Positions 32,249-41,580 of a stretch of 64,000 nt of DNA are shown in pieces. Below the pieces are notes generated by a model that saw only the letters and a list, made by a program, of their open reading frames with translations, was not told where the DNA came from and ran no database searches. The stretch lies in contig NZ_CANLDD010000001.1 of assembly GCF_947489355.1 (NCBI RefSeq), forward strand, positions 310,001-374,000. Direction: 5' to 3'. This DNA is from an uncultured Microbulbifer sp. (GTDB lineage: Bacteria > Pseudomonadota > Gammaproteobacteria > Pseudomonadales > Cellvibrionaceae). Position 1 is the stretch's first letter. The number at the start of each line of letters is the position of its first letter. A program made the position numbers and the translations under genes.

Positions 32249-32929
32249 TTACTTTTCCAGTAGCAAACCACATTCCCGGTGCTCTTCCCCCTTGGTGGGG
32301 TCGAAGTACACATCGTTATCCGGCAGCCCGTTGTCGGAGACATATTCTTCCACATCCATTTCCCTTAAGTGGAACATCGGCGCCACGCGGATGGTGTCGT
32401 GATTGCCCTGGGTGAATATATCCAGATTTTTGCGATGTGCGTTCTGGTCGTGGCGGATACCGTTCAGCCAGACGTCCGGTTTCAGCTCCCCCATGGCGCG
32501 GTTGAACGGCTCCAGTTTTACCGTGCGTGAAAAAAAGTCGTGCTCGGGAGTATCCAGCGGAGGAATACCACCATGCACGGCGTTGTAGTGGGCTGCTGAC
32601 ATCTTTGAGGAATAAGTGCGCAGATTCAGATTAAACCTACTTACCACAGCTTCTATATGGCGGTAGGTCTCCGGCGTATTGTAGCCGTGGTCTACCCAGA
32701 TGACCGGGATATCCGGTTTTGCTCTGGTTACCAAGTGCAAAAAAGCCACTGCCAGCGGGCGAAAATTGGTGAAGACCACCGGGTTTAACGCATGCTCCAT
32801 GGTAAATCGCATGATCTCACTGGGCTTTTCCCCGGCGAAATTACGGTTCAACGCCCCCAAATCGGCACCGTGGTGAAAGAATCGGTCAGATACAGAATGC
32901 AGGGGGTTGGCAGAAGCGTTGCGTCCCAT
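32249..32929 (-). CDS. Phosphoadenylyl-sulfate (PAPS) reductase family protein, CysH-like
   Basis: A protein of about 226 residues. The family core is visible: RPLAVAFLHLVTRAKPDIPVIWVDHGYNTPETYRHI, then EPFNRAMGELKPDVWLNGIRHDQ and the C-terminal ECGLLLEK with the catalytic Cys. The paired Cys motifs for a 4Fe-4S cluster are missing, which points to the PAPS rather than APS type. CysH usually has SSSFG at the P-loop position; here it is FTNFRP, so activity toward PAPS is not certain. No other cys gene is nearby. The ATG lacks a good ribosome site; a TTG three codons upstream is possible. Confidence 0.75.
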   Translation of the reverse strand: MGRNASANPLHSVSDRFFHHGADLGALNRNFAGEKPSEIMRFTMEHALNPVVFTNFRPLAVAFLHLVTRAKPDIPVIWVDHGYNTPETYRHIEAVVSRFNLNLRTYSSKMSAAHYNAVHGGIPPLDTPEHDFFSRTVKLEPFNRAMGELKPDVWLNGIRHDQNAHRKNLDIFTQGNHDTIRVAPMFHLREMDVEEYVSDNGLPDNDVYFDPTKGEEHRECGLLLEK

Positions 32930-33068
32930 AAAAATCAATGCACAGGAAAACTAGGATGGAAGGCATGCTACCCAGTTCATTACCTATATAGAAACAATAA
33001 AAAGGATTGAAGTAATAATTTTCGGTTATAAGCAATGCCCCACCCCCATACGGGCAGGGTCCACCTGA

Positions 33069-33512
33069 TTATGCCGGCAGTGAACTACAGCGCATCAGAA
33101 TCAGCGGTTGTCCGTACTCAACACAATGGCGGCGCCCGGTTTCCACAAAGCCGTACTTCTGCAGGAAATAACGTGTGCGCAAGTTCTCCCTGAGCACCCG
33201 GGTTTGCAGTTGAGGTTTTCCGTGCCCGGCGGCAGCCACCAGGCTCGCGCCAATACCGCAACCGGCAAACAGGGGGCTGACACACAGGTGGGCAAGCCGG
33301 TCTTGATCCAGAAGGGTGACAAAGGCTTCGGCGACCGCGGGGTGACGGCCCGTAAACACCAGGCACAATCCGGCGCGCCGGCAGTCACGGCGAAACTGGT
33401 GCACTCGCTCCAGCCAAAAGCCACGGGGCAGGGAAGGGTGTGAGCTGACCGCAGCATGCAGCCACAGCTGTTCCAGCCTGTCCAGCTCTTTGGACTCTGC
33501 CTTTCTAATCAC
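33069..33512 (-). CDS. GNAT-family N-acetyltransferase
   Basis: A 147-residue protein with the GNAT acetyl-CoA fold: AEAFVTLLDQDRLAHLCVSPLFAGCGIGASLVAAA provides the beta4-alpha3 pyrophosphate-binding turn (GCGIGASL in place of Q/RxxGxG/A). The C-terminal YFLQKYGFVETGRR is a typical end motif. The substrate is unknown. Confidence 0.8.
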   Translation of the reverse strand: MIRKAESKELDRLEQLWLHAAVSSHPSLPRGFWLERVHQFRRDCRRAGLCLVFTGRHPAVAEAFVTLLDQDRLAHLCVSPLFAGCGIGASLVAAAGHGKPQLQTRVLRENLRTRYFLQKYGFVETGRRHCVEYGQPLILMRCSSLPA

Positions 33513-33680
33513 AGGCGCCCCCGAGACGGATACACAGACACAATCCTAATCAGGGCAAAGTGCGACTCCTACAAAACATCACCCTGATAGAACAGAAAAT
33601 GTCCAAAAAGGGACAATCCACCGGTGGCACCAAAAGGCAATCAAAAAAATTGACAGTTGAACCTCACTTCAATGGTAAAA

Positions 33681-33699
33681 TACAATCATTCTTATTAGC
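33681..33699 (+). promoter_or_regulatory. Fur-box-like site before the siderophore-type receptor
   Basis: TACAATCATTCTTATTAGC matches the Fur 19-mer at about 12 positions, in an AT-rich promoter 42 bases upstream of the receptor start. Confidence 0.5.
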
Positions 33700-33740
33700 A
33701 GATAAAACATTATTAACTTTAATCACTCTCTGGAGGGTGC

Positions 33741-35924
33741 ATGAAACCTTTCCCCCTGTCGCCTCTGGCATTTGCCCTGGCAGCATTGACGGCTGTGCCG
33801 AGTTTGGCCGAAGAGCGCCTGGAGACTGTTTCCGTCATTGGCGATCCCGGCTCTATCTCCAGCCTGCCGGGCTCTGCACACCTGGTCGATGCCGACGAGC
33901 TGGCCGAGTTCGAATATGTGGATATCAACCGCATACTGCGCTCGGTGCCGGGTGTCTACCTGCTTGAAGAGGATGGTTACGGCCTGCGGCCGAATATCGG
34001 GATTCGTGGCGCCCAGGGAGGTCGCTCCGGCAAGATCTCTCTGATGGAAGATGGTGTGTTAATTGCGCCTGCACCTTATTCAGCCCCGGAGGCCTACTAT
34101 TTCCCCAGCGTCGGCCGCCTGGACGCCATCGAAGTGCTGAAGGGCCCCGCTGCCCTGCTCTATGGCCCATTCACCGTAGGCGGTGCCGTGAATATGCTGA
34201 GCACACCGATCCCGGAAACCCCTGCTGGAATGGTACAGCTCGAAGCCGGCGAATATGGCGAGACCCGCCTGCACAGCTATTACGGCACCAGCACCGAGAA
34301 CACCGGCTGGCTGCTGGAAACCCAGCAGCAGCATGCAGATGGTTTCCGCGATATTGATCGCGCCGGCAGCGCGGATATCACCAAAGAGGACTACCTGCTG
34401 AAGGGCCGCCTGCGCTCCGATGCGGATGCGGCCTATCGCCAGCAACTGGATATCAAACTGCAGTACTCCGAAGAGGAGTCCGGCATGAGCTACCTGGGCC
34501 TGACTGACGCCGACTTAAACGACGACCCCAACCGCCGCTACGGCATTAGTGCCCTGGATGAAATGCAGAACCGCCACAGCACCGTGCAGCTGAATCACAG
34601 CATCCAACTGGGCGAGGGCTTCACGCTGCATACCCAGGCCTACTACAACAAGTTCAAGCGTGACTGGTTTAAGGTCAGCCTCGGAAGCCTGATTGATGAT
34701 GCCAATAGCGACAACGAAACTGTAGCTGAAAATGCGCAAGCGATACTCGATGGGCAACAGGATTACTTTGGTTTCGGTATCAAGCACAACAACCGTGAAT
34801 ACGAGTCCAAGGGTATCCAGGTCAGCGCCGACTGGCTGTTGGATACCGGCTCCGTCACCCACGAATTGACCTTTGGTATACGCCGGCATCGGGACGAAGT
34901 GGATAGATTCCAACCAGTGGAGATCTATAGCCAGATTGATGGACAACTGATCTACCAATACATGAATATCCCCGATACGGCAGGAGAAAGCGGCAATAAC
35001 CGGGTTGGAGAAGCCGATGCCACCTCGTTCTTCATTTACGACGATATCCAACTGGGCGACCGGCTGACCCTGACGGCCGTCCTGCGCTATGAAGATGTGG
35101 AAACCGAGGAGCAGCGCTATAACGATGCAGAGCGCTTTGAAAAGGGCAGCTACCGCTCCAACCAGGTAGATGAATGGCTGCCGGGGCTGGGGCTTGTGTA
35201 TCAGGTCAGCGAACAGTGGCGCCTGCTGGCGGGTGTCCATCGCGGTTTCGCCCCCCCCGGCGCCGGTGCCAAAAACGGCCAGGGCCCTGAGTTATCCACC
35301 AACTACGAGTGGGGTGCACGCTTTGATAACGGCACCCTCACCGCCGAGCTGATCGCCTTCTATAGCGACTATGAGAATGCTGTGCAGAACTGCTCTGTGG
35401 CTGTATCCTGCCCCAATGGAGCCGAGAGTGGCACCTTTCAACTCGGTGAGGCGGAAATCAAGGGCCTGGAAGCTGCCTTTGGCAGTGAGTGGGTGCTCGC
35501 AAACGGCTGGACCCTGCCAGTGCGTGCCAGCTATACCTATACCGATGCGGAGATCACTGAAGACAGTGATGATGGCGACCTGCTGGCGGGCGATAATCTC
35601 GAGTACCTGCCGGAAAATGTCTTTGCCGTATCCGCCGGCCTGGATAGCCGTGCCGCTTGGCGCCTGACCCTCACCGCTGCCTACCAGGATGAGATGTGTG
35701 TGGACTATGAATGTAAGCGCAGCGATGGTACGAACCGCTTCGATTATACCGAGTCCCTGTGGGTGGTGGATGCCGCCGCGCACTACGACTTCAGCGCAGA
35801 CCTGACGGGTTACCTGAAAGTGGATAACCTGTTCGACGAGCAGGTGATTATCAGCCGCAGCCCAGACGGCGCCCGCGCCAACCGGCCGCGCGTGGCCACT
35901 GTGGGGATGAAATACATCTTCTGA
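33741..35924 (+). CDS. TonB-dependent iron/siderophore receptor, FecA-like
   Basis: A 727-residue receptor with an ATG after CTGGAGGGTGC. Signal peptide 1-23; TonB box-like ETVSVIG; plug with NRILRSVPGVYLLEEDGYGLRPNIGIRG and a second block IEVLKGPAALLYGPFTVGGAVN; then the barrel, ending MKYIF. The plug pattern is closest to FecA-type ferric-citrate receptors. No FecIR regulator lies near. A Fur-like site upstream fits an iron role. Confidence 0.9.
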   Translation: MKPFPLSPLAFALAALTAVPSLAEERLETVSVIGDPGSISSLPGSAHLVDADELAEFEYVDINRILRSVPGVYLLEEDGYGLRPNIGIRGAQGGRSGKISLMEDGVLIAPAPYSAPEAYYFPSVGRLDAIEVLKGPAALLYGPFTVGGAVNMLSTPIPETPAGMVQLEAGEYGETRLHSYYGTSTENTGWLLETQQQHADGFRDIDRAGSADITKEDYLLKGRLRSDADAAYRQQLDIKLQYSEEESGMSYLGLTDADLNDDPNRRYGISALDEMQNRHSTVQLNHSIQLGEGFTLHTQAYYNKFKRDWFKVSLGSLIDDANSDNETVAENAQAILDGQQDYFGFGIKHNNREYESKGIQVSADWLLDTGSVTHELTFGIRRHRDEVDRFQPVEIYSQIDGQLIYQYMNIPDTAGESGNNRVGEADATSFFIYDDIQLGDRLTLTAVLRYEDVETEEQRYNDAERFEKGSYRSNQVDEWLPGLGLVYQVSEQWRLLAGVHRGFAPPGAGAKNGQGPELSTNYEWGARFDNGTLTAELIAFYSDYENAVQNCSVAVSCPNGAESGTFQLGEAEIKGLEAAFGSEWVLANGWTLPVRASYTYTDAEITEDSDDGDLLAGDNLEYLPENVFAVSAGLDSRAAWRLTLTAAYQDEMCVDYECKRSDGTNRFDYTESLWVVDAAAHYDFSADLTGYLKVDNLFDEQVIISRSPDGARANRPRVATVGMKYIF

Positions 35925-35953
35925 ACCTACACCGTGACTAAACGATAGGACAG

Positions 35954-35983
35954 GAAAACCCCGGCTTTCATCGGGGTTTTTTA
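35954..35983 (+). terminator. Terminator of the FecA-like gene
   Basis: CCCCGG / CGGGG hairpin with a CTTTCAT-type loop, then TTTTTT. Confidence 0.85.
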
Positions 35984-36104
35984 AGGGGCATGAGGCTACC
36001 AGCGCTCGAGGCCCAGGTGGACAAAGTAGGCCTTGAGGTAATTATTAACTCGGCGGAAATATAGCTCTGCATGATGCAGTTCCCTCTAACCTCAGAATGG
36101 ATTT

Positions 36105-36740
36105 TATACAGAACTATATGGTCGCCGGATTAATAATCTCAGCAATGGCGGGGTGTACCGGGCAATCCGGACCCTGGCCACCATTGACAAGAATAGCTGC
36201 ACATCGCCCCAGCCAGTGCGCACCGCCGGCTACACAGTCGAGCAGCTCATCGGATTGCAGGAGCCGGAAGCGCTTACAAACAACCCATCCTTCGCCAGCA
36301 GATGCATGGCCAGCACGTTGAGATCGCGTTAGGCCACCAGGTGATCCTTGCGTCTTTTAATAAAGATCGGTAGGTCCAGCGCCATCAAATCGAACTATCC
36401 CCTTTATCCACAACTTGCTGTTGCAAATACTCCACCCCCCAATTGCTGATCTGAATTGCCAGGTAACCTCCAAACTTATCCACAACGAGATCGAGCAGGC
36501 CGTTGGGATCGTCATACAACATCCGGTAGCTGGAATGCGCAAAATAGCGCTGCCGCGGTTTTAATACTGCTAGCAGGCGCTCACTTATGCCCCTCTCTGT
36601 AAAGTCGAATTAGCGGGTCACTAAGCGGCCACAGATAAATTGGCAGGGATTTACAAACGCGGCTCCAAGAAGTTTCCCTTGGTGGTCACGGATTTGGCAC
36701 TGACGCCCGGCTCAATGCCTTCCATTCGTGCTTGCTATTC
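36105..36740 (-). pseudogene. Ruined 23S rRNA methyltransferase gene, RlmI-like
   Basis: Read leftward and allowing frame changes, fragments follow the RlmI (YccW) order. ARMEGIEPGVS comes near 36730, then DHQGKLLGAAFVNP and QFICGRLVTR, an in-frame TAA, FDFTERGISERLL, YFAHSSYRMLYDDPNGLLDLVVDKFGGYL, then a stop. After a large deletion come DLPIFIKRRKDHLVA and RDLNVLAMHLLAKDGLFVSASGSCN. At least two stops, frameshifts and the lost central AdoMet region show it is dead. An intact copy may lie elsewhere. Confidence 0.7.
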
Positions 36741-36993
36741 ACTTCATTGCTGTAAATCCACAAGTGTCCACGCTTCAAGCGCCGCGCTTCAATAGTAAAT
36801 CCTGTCACTGCAGGAAAGGCATACTTACTCAGGTGTTAAGCACTTCACAACTTCTACAGGGATATTCCAAGGTAACTGCCACATCATTTTTCAAACTATC
36901 CACAGCACAGACTAAAGGCTGTTCCCGTTTGGATGTAGCCTATTGACTTATAAGAGCAAGCTCGCATCGTTGAGGTTCTAACACAACGACAAC
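36741..36993. other. Gap between two gene remnants
   Basis: No feature could be supported. It may hold further decayed sequence of the IS5-type element. Confidence 0.4.
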
Positions 36994-37266
36994 CAAGATT
37001 GAGGGTGCGGACAAAGGCTATGATAGCGAGGGTTCACGGCAGCAGATATGCAACAGAGTGCCAAGGCAGTGATTCTCAGAAGACGCAATTCCGTGAAAGG
37101 CAACGCGGATTTCGATAGGGAGCTCTACAGAAATCGGCATCTGGTAGAGAATGCTTTTTGCACGATTGAAACACTACCGCGTGATTGCCTCACGTTTCGA
37201 CAAGCTCAAGAGGTGCTATCAAAGCACAGTAGTTGTAGCTTGTGCCTTCTTATAGTCCCTATGTGA
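36994..37266 (+). pseudogene. IS5-family transposase, C-terminal remnant
   Basis: Frame pieces give GADKGYDSEGSRQQI, then ILRRRNSVKGNADFDRELYRNRHLVENAF in another frame, and KHYRVIASRFDKLKRCYQSTVVVACAF in a third. These match the last third of IS5-type DDE transposases, including the RHLVEN region with the catalytic Glu. Frameshifts and an in-frame stop make it non-functional. The 5' part and the inverted repeats were not found. Confidence 0.75.
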
Positions 37267-37533
37267 AACGGGGACAGCCCCTGGCGAACTTTCAATCCCG
37301 GTTTGTCTGTACTTACCACCAGGTGCCGCCAATGCCGGGCAAGTGAATGAAGACCGGCACATTTACACAGCGGAAAGAGGGCTTGACGAAGACAATGCGG
37401 GTAATGTCGCAATGATGTCCTTTGCGTCATCATCAATCCCAAGAGAACGATTTTCTGGGGCTTTAACCGTATTCCCTGGAAATTGCCGCTGCATTTGTCC
37501 AAGCCCGATCCGAAACGGCTTGCCAGTCATTGT
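37267..37533. other. Non-coding stretch, partly duplicated at 41400-41500
   Basis: No gene. The portion from about 37460 (GAAATTGCCGCTGCATTTGTCC) is homologous to the stretch near 41440 downstream of the second subtilase, so the duplication of the protease unit includes trailing DNA. Confidence 0.6.
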
Positions 37534-37573
37534 AAAAAAATGCCGGCCCAGGCCAAAACTCCTGTGCCAGCAT
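37534..37573 (-). terminator. Terminator of subtilase 1
   Basis: Read leftward: TGCTGGCACAGG / CCTGGGCCGGCA hairpin followed by seven T. Homologous to the terminator at 41498. Confidence 0.85.
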
Positions 37574-37617
37574 TCGGTAGTGATAAAGTGCCCCAAACAG
37601 CGGGGCATTTTATCCCA

Positions 37618-40600
37618 TCATTGGGTGTTGATCATCACCTCCGTTTCCGCAAGGACCTGCTCACCGTCACCATGGCTCAGGATGCCAAGGGCGCGGGTAT
37701 CGGGCGCCAGCCCCATCCACTCGAGCGTGATATTACCGTTGCTACCCAGTTGTGCCTGACCCGGTGCATCTAACTGGGTATTACCCTTGTCGCCATTCAA
37801 GTTGAAATTGAACAGCGTGAAAGGCGTGGCTCCTTCGGCAGAAGCAAAGTCCTCCACGACCGCCGCGTACAGCCCCGCTGTGGGATTGCGCAAGGTGACT
37901 GATTCAGTGGAGCTTGGAGAAGCACTGCGGCCGACCTGCGGGAACTCGGGGCCCGGTCCGAAAACCCGCAGGTCCAGGTCATCGGTGCCGCTGCCATCAC
38001 CCACATCGGCATCGAACAGAGCTATACGGGCCAAATCGGTACCTTCCGGGACATCGAAAAAGATCACCTGTTCATCACTGTCATCCACATTGTTTCTATC
38101 CTCCACACTGCCTGGGTGGGCCACGCCTTCCGCCAGGCCGTTCACCGTCACTTGATAGTTGCCGTTATAGCCGAACTGCGCATTCAGATCGAGACTGCCA
38201 TCAGTGCCCTCAGCAACAATCTGCTTTTGTGTAGAAAAGGCTATCGGGCGCACGGCAATGGGGCTGCGCACATGGTGACGGAGGCCTACGGATTTCCAGG
38301 TCAAGTCGCCGAAAGCCCACTCATTGATCGCGGCATCTTCGGTGACATTGAAAGTGACCGTAAACTCCTTGGTTTCCCCTTTCCTCAGCCGCAGTACCCG
38401 CGGATGGACACGCACCTCAACACCAACCGGCGCCTTGACGGAGGCCCAGTACCATTTCGGAACGCGGGATACATTGGTGACACGGCGTTTCACCGTCTGG
38501 GTTCCCGCCAATGCACCGATACCAATAGAGGGCAGGTTCAGATCGCTGGAATCAAGAGAGTAACCCTGGGAGACGAGGTTGTCACAGGTGGCGCGCTCAA
38601 TAATATCTGGCTGGTTTTCCGCACCACACAAAAATGCCTGATAGTCATTGATATTAGCATCGTAAACCAAGCCGGGGCGAAAGGCAGCGGAAGGCACCAT
38701 AGCGCCGGCACCGATATCAAACGGATCTGCCATTTCCGGACCGAACGTTTTGAACAGATCGGTGCGGGCTGTTGTCATAAGTGCGGATTTGGCCATTGCA
38801 GGGGACCAATCCGGGTTGGCCTGTTTCAACAGCGCCATTACACCGGCCACATGTGGGCTGGCCATGGAGGTACCATTCATGCGGTCAAACAGGCTGCCAC
38901 CGCTCAGAACCGGAGAAGTACCGGCAAGAATGCCAACACCCGGTGCCGTCAGGTCCGGCTTGATAATATCCAGCGCGCCGGCATTATGACCGCGGGACGA
39001 GAAACGGGCGATGCGGTCTTCCCGGGAAATCTGTAATTCAGCGTCCAGTGTGCCGTTGACGTCCTCACTGCCCGCGAGCAGCTCACCATCCGCGTAGCGG
39101 ATCATTACGCCGGGGATACGCGTGTCGTCTGCGCCCATAACGATGGGGTCCATTCGGTCCACCGCCGTACCATCATTGTAAACGACAATCGCAACCGCAC
39201 CGGCATCTGCCGCATAATTGTACTTTTCCGTAAAGGAGCAGCCGCCACGTTTCACCAGGGCGATTTTGCCTGCCATGTCCGCGTTGTTATCGAGTGGAGA
39301 GCAGGCTTCGAGAGGCGCACTGACGAGCACCGACGCGGACAGGGCCCCAACGTCCTCCATGGCGACCGGTCCACCCCCTTCCAGCGCATCATAACTACCG
39401 GCAATGGATGCGGGAGAATCTACCTGTAGCACCTGTCCAAAGCTCTGATCATCTTCAGCGGCAGCCACTGCAGTGATCCAGGGAACCCCAGAAGGCGTGC
39501 CGATGGTCTCGGAAGCGGGACCCGAATTGCCGGCAGAAGTGGCAACGAAAACACCGGCATCCGCCGCCAGCAGAAATGCAAGATCGTCTGCACCATTGAA
39601 GACATTACTGGAGCCGCCCACAGAAAAGTTGATCACGTCAACACCATCGGCCACGGCCTCGTCAATGGCCGCCATGGAGTCTGACGAGCGACAACCGCTT
39701 TGGTCCTCCTCCCCTTCCTCTGGCTCCGGTGCGTCCCAGCACACCTTGTATACGGCAAGACGTGCGCGCGGTGCCATGCCGGTGAGTGTCTCTCCATCCG
39801 GTGTGACCACACCATAGTTACCGATAGCAGTGGTGGCGGTGTGTGTGCCGTGCCCATCGGCATCCCGCGCAGAGAGGAATTCGTAATCTGCCAGGGGCGT
39901 ATTACGCAGGAACGCATCGGAAAAAGCTTTGGCCTTGATCAGTTTGTTGTTGCAGGCAAAGGGGGCATCATCGGGATTGGCCTCGGTATTGCCGAAATCA
40001 CAGCCCTCGCCAACAAAGGATTCGGGCACGGGCCCGTAGGGGATGTGGGCTCCGCGATTGCCCCGCCGGGGCGTGCGTGTGTCCGCGACGCTTGGGTGCT
40101 CTGGGTGTATACCACTATCGATCACACCGACGACTACATCCTCTCCGGTGATCCCCCAGAGCCAGGGGCTGGGAAACCGGCGGGTCAGGCCGAGAAAGTC
40201 AGCAGTGGAATCCGTGTGAGGTTTGAGCAGGCGGTCCTCCCATACACCCTTCACGTCTTTGTGCCTGCGCAACGTCTCGGCTTCCTTTTTGCTCATAACC
40301 GCGGCAAAACCATTAAAAGCGGTATCGTACTCGTGCACCTTCTGCGCACGGGGAATGGAGGACAGCACCCGCTCGCGGCGCGATTTAAGAAAACTGTCAT
40401 AGTGCCGGTAACTGCTGCTGCGCCGGTCCATCTTGCGTCGGCTCGTGGATTTCGCTGCAGACGATTCGGGGACATTACCGCGATAAGAGGACAGCGGTTC
40501 TCCATTGAGACGGACGATATAGACCTTTTTGTTTTTTTCGAGTTTGGCAGTGAATCGTCCCTTTTCCGTATCAGCGAAACTGCTGCTCGAAAGCAGCAGC

Positions 40601-40635
40601 CCGGCTATGAATGTGGATATAATCTTTTTTCTCAT
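37618..40635 (-). CDS. Secreted subtilisin-like serine protease (S8), copy 1
   Basis: A 1005-residue exported protease. Signal peptide about 1-21; inhibitor I9 propeptide about 35-140; catalytic domain with Asp173 (VIDSG), His262 (GHGTH) and Ser590 (GTSMASPH), and Asn370 (TSAGNSG) for the oxyanion hole. A PA domain is inserted at about 440-530 (KIALVKRGGCSFTEK). A fibronectin-like segment follows from about 690, as in plant cucumisin-type subtilases, then a C-terminal region of prepeptidase character. It probably degrades proteins outside the cell. A paralogue of about the same length lies upstream at 41581. Confidence 0.92.
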   Translation of the reverse strand: MRKKIISTFIAGLLLSSSSFADTEKGRFTAKLEKNKKVYIVRLNGEPLSSYRGNVPESSAAKSTSRRKMDRRSSSYRHYDSFLKSRRERVLSSIPRAQKVHEYDTAFNGFAAVMSKKEAETLRRHKDVKGVWEDRLLKPHTDSTADFLGLTRRFPSPWLWGITGEDVVVGVIDSGIHPEHPSVADTRTPRRGNRGAHIPYGPVPESFVGEGCDFGNTEANPDDAPFACNNKLIKAKAFSDAFLRNTPLADYEFLSARDADGHGTHTATTAIGNYGVVTPDGETLTGMAPRARLAVYKVCWDAPEPEEGEEDQSGCRSSDSMAAIDEAVADGVDVINFSVGGSSNVFNGADDLAFLLAADAGVFVATSAGNSGPASETIGTPSGVPWITAVAAAEDDQSFGQVLQVDSPASIAGSYDALEGGGPVAMEDVGALSASVLVSAPLEACSPLDNNADMAGKIALVKRGGCSFTEKYNYAADAGAVAIVVYNDGTAVDRMDPIVMGADDTRIPGVMIRYADGELLAGSEDVNGTLDAELQISREDRIARFSSRGHNAGALDIIKPDLTAPGVGILAGTSPVLSGGSLFDRMNGTSMASPHVAGVMALLKQANPDWSPAMAKSALMTTARTDLFKTFGPEMADPFDIGAGAMVPSAAFRPGLVYDANINDYQAFLCGAENQPDIIERATCDNLVSQGYSLDSSDLNLPSIGIGALAGTQTVKRRVTNVSRVPKWYWASVKAPVGVEVRVHPRVLRLRKGETKEFTVTFNVTEDAAINEWAFGDLTWKSVGLRHHVRSPIAVRPIAFSTQKQIVAEGTDGSLDLNAQFGYNGNYQVTVNGLAEGVAHPGSVEDRNNVDDSDEQVIFFDVPEGTDLARIALFDADVGDGSGTDDLDLRVFGPGPEFPQVGRSASPSSTESVTLRNPTAGLYAAVVEDFASAEGATPFTLFNFNLNGDKGNTQLDAPGQAQLGSNGNITLEWMGLAPDTRALGILSHGDGEQVLAETEVMINTQ

Positions 40636-41497
40636 TTATTGGATTTCCCTTTTGTATTTTTTCGAGAGAGGGAAAATAACGCGACAGGATCAAGTGATCA
40701 AGCAAACTGATCATATTCCACAAAAAAAACCCACTAAACTTTTGATGTGTCATCAAGGGTAATTTATGACGTATAATTCAGTATTCACAGGTGTTTAATG
40801 TTCATATTTTCCTGCGTGACCCTTGCCACCTTTCTTTCATCACATGAAATGTATAAAAGTCAGTTATGGGTAGTTAATTACGATTTTATAAATCTGAAAG
40901 GGGCCTGATGTCCAGAAAAGCCTTCCATGCTCTCGCTTGGCATAAACCGGGCCAACTGCTCAGGATTTCAGAGGCAGCGGTATCCGCATCGTGTGAAATG
41001 TGCCGATTCATTAGTTTTTGCGGCGGTGGTTGAACGAAAACTACTTGTAAATCCTACAGAAAATGATCTTTGTTCCAGCGGGTATGACAAAAACAGAACC
41101 TTCTCTTACATGTGGAAGCTTTAGCGCAGAAATTGCCACACTTTATAAAAGCAATAACCTGAACAGCAAAGCACCCCGATTGCGCGAATTGCGCCTCCTG
41201 GACCAGATGGAAGAATTATTTCCGCCCTGGGGATCTGGTTAAACTGGGCAACGATTTTCTTTTTGCAGAGATTTACCAAATTTTTCGGGACACCACAAAA
41301 ACACACCAGCGGAGAGGCCAGCCCCCAGCGAGAGGCAGTAGGTTGGCACTTCCATAAAACAAAGGGGGGTCCATCGTTGTGTTACGTCAGAAATCTCAAT
41401 TGCAATACAGATATTTCCCGAGACTTTGGCCGTATTTCTCTGAAAATTGCCGCTGTTTCTATCCCAGTCCGACCCGAAACCAGTTGTCAATCGTTGT
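40636..41497. other. Gap between the two subtilases
   Basis: No gene was found. The AT-rich part near 40636-40900 should hold the promoter of copy 1. From about 41400 the sequence is homologous to the DNA downstream of copy 1. Confidence 0.5.
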
Positions 41498-41538
41498 AAA
41501 AAAATACCGGCACAGGCTAAAAAGCCAGTGCCGGTATT
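41498..41538 (-). terminator. Terminator of subtilase 2
   Basis: Read leftward: ATACCGGCACTGGCT / AGCCTGTGCCGGTAT, a long near-perfect hairpin followed by seven T. Confidence 0.9.
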
Positions 41539-41580
41539 CGGTAGTAAAAAAGTACCTTGGCAGCGGGGCACTCTATCCCA

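Noticed and set aside
36357-36542. A short leftward ORF at the rlmI-like remnant
   Set aside because: The frame with RlmI similarity is a different one, so this frame is a shadow of the pseudogene.
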